Origin: Norana najaformis
Lineage: Eukaryota; Annelida; Clitellata; Crassiclitellata; Hormogastridae
DNA length: 64,000 bases
Assembly (NCBI GenBank): GCA_964023275.1
Contig: OZ029921.1
Coordinates: 31,408,230-31,472,229 of the forward strand
Reading direction: 5' to 3'
In this document: positions 62,773-64,000 of the stretch, in pieces
Numbering within the stretch: the stretch's first letter is position 1
Layout: each line of letters begins with the position of its first letter
Notes under the pieces: generated by a model
Databases searched by the model: none
Told to the model about the DNA's origin: nothing
Seen by the model: the letters and a program-made list of their open reading frames with translations, nothing else
Position numbers and translations under genes: made by a program

Positions 62773-64000
62773 CTTACCAACCACATTTGTTTTCCAGAAT
62801 GACCACAGAATGACTTCAGAAAGCGTCGCCAGGGGCGCTGCTGTCGTTTTCGTCTTTGTTCGGCCCGTTGTCTATCGCCCATTCAGAAGACGAAATGCAT
62901 AGAACGGGGCCGTCTTATGAGGCAAGGGCGGATCCAGAAGGAATTCTAGTCATGCGCCCTTGTGTGATTTAGGATGGGGTCAAAGGTCCTTAGACATTCT
63001 GGAGATGGAAACGGTCTCGAGTCCTCGAAAGTGTCAAAGACAAAATAAGAAAGGCTACTAACTAAATATTTGGCCGTACACATCTCCTCCACCGTTGAGG
63101 ATTTGCTTCCCTCTTTGTAAACGAAGCCGATTGAATCTGTTGTAGTCTTGTCATTTCATACAAATTCTATTGTCACTCGCGCACCTGTCATCCTCTCTTT
63201 TTAGATCGCACTTTCGCTTTCGCTCTGCGTTGGGTAATACGGTGTGTCTCGTCGAGTCACTTGTCAGAAGTACTTTGTCTGATGTAGGAGCCATGTAGCA
63301 GTATGAATTCTTAGAAGTTGTGTCTGCAGACATCAGACACTAATCTGGCCATGCGTTAACGTACTCTCGGACGGACATCACTAATCTCAGACCTATGTAC
63401 AGCTATAGTTGTTGCCAGCAACCAGACAGTAAAGTGGCGTTTGCGAGGAGCAAGCAGACCGTATAAACAGTGTCTGATTGTAGGGCAAAGTGCCAGCGAT
63501 TCGTTACAGTTCATTGGCCTAGAATGTCCGCTAAGTTTCTGAACAATTTGTTTCTTGTTGGAGTACAAGCGAAGAAGTGCCAGAGTAGGAGATTCGTGGT
63601 AAACGTGGTCAACTAATAATTGTGCTCTTTGTCCACTGTTTTGAACCCTAATGTTTTATGAGAAACTGACATTAGTTGATTAACCCTGTTACCCCATGTA
63701 ACCCGTAGTAAGGACAGGTTTTCATGCTGTTCGATTGCAGCTATAACCGCGCTTCAGCCAAAAATCTCTGTCACAAGAACTGACCTTCTCAGAAGCAAGT
63801 AATCCTTAATAAAAAGACGTTCAACAAATGAGCGATTACATTACTTTACCTTGCTTGCTAATCTAGTCCGAACATATCCATAGCGCAGCCATAACAGTCC
63901 TAAGCATGCAAACATGTATCAACGGTCGTTTCCAAGTGGTAGCCCTCTGACGATAAGAAATAAAAAACGTCGGCCGAGACATCGGCCAAGTTTACCGGCC
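62773..64000. other. No gene recognised
   Basis: Mixed-composition intergenic DNA to the window end. No coding exon could be matched to a family. Confidence 0.35.

Noticed and set aside
62281-62882. Cys/Tyr/Met/Val-rich ORFs up to 167 codons on the minus strand
   Set aside because: Products of the (ACAT)n microsatellite, open in three frames at once.

Overview
This is a eukaryotic, AT-rich, repeat-dense genomic window from a bilaterian animal. The protein sequences and the repeat content fit a lophotrochozoan, most likely a gastropod mollusc; that is an inference, because no rRNA or mitochondrial marker is present. Coding DNA is split into short exons with GT-AG introns. The intergenic and intronic DNA is full of non-LTR retrotransposon debris, SINEs, MITE-like inverted repeats, long (TA)n, (AGT)n, (ACAT)n and (TCTG)n tracts and several minisatellites.

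Genes from left to right: the last coding exon of a WNT4-type Wnt ligand (+, 1244-1711); three exons of a NUDT8-type mitochondrial CoA Nudix hydrolase (-, 14653-12003, 3' end unresolved); a complete four-exon TMEM107 gene (+, 17066-18783); a complete five-exon REEP5/6 gene (+, 20538-24858); a complete six-exon Cab45/SDF4 gene (+, 31813-37189) with a very large extra N-terminal domain and a C-terminal HDEF ER signal; a two-exon secreted peptide precursor that looks like an allatostatin-C/somatostatin-type neuropeptide gene (+, 48025-51305); and an intronless, singly frameshifted gene of an uncharacterised invertebrate family (-, 55855-54154) that I read as transposase-like. I recognised four of the gene models by matching exon by exon to the known protein families, and all splice phases agree.

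Mobile DNA: 5437-8981 holds an L2-type LINE with an uninterrupted endonuclease/reverse transcriptase ORF and a 2A-like motif near its N-terminus. It is inserted into the RT gene of an older minus-strand CR1-like LINE, and the empty site can be rebuilt. At least nine 3' fragments carrying the same L2 tail are scattered over both strands. One of them (28373-28510) is joined to a tRNA-like head, making a SINE that borrows the L2 tail. A 484-bp non-autonomous DNA element with TTA target duplications lies at 10362-10845, and a foldback family recurs at 3.3, 13.7, 17.7, 26.9 and 49.9 kb.

The features I consider most worth following are: the secreted peptide gene with seven CRE or CRE-like sites in 250 bp just upstream; the orphan transposase-like gene bracketed by a perfect 47-bp direct repeat, with its own TATA box and a CRE inverted repeat; the intact L2 and its SINE partner; the Cab45 N-terminal expansion; and two promoter-like regions (38.3 kb and 57.7 kb) with no recognised gene.
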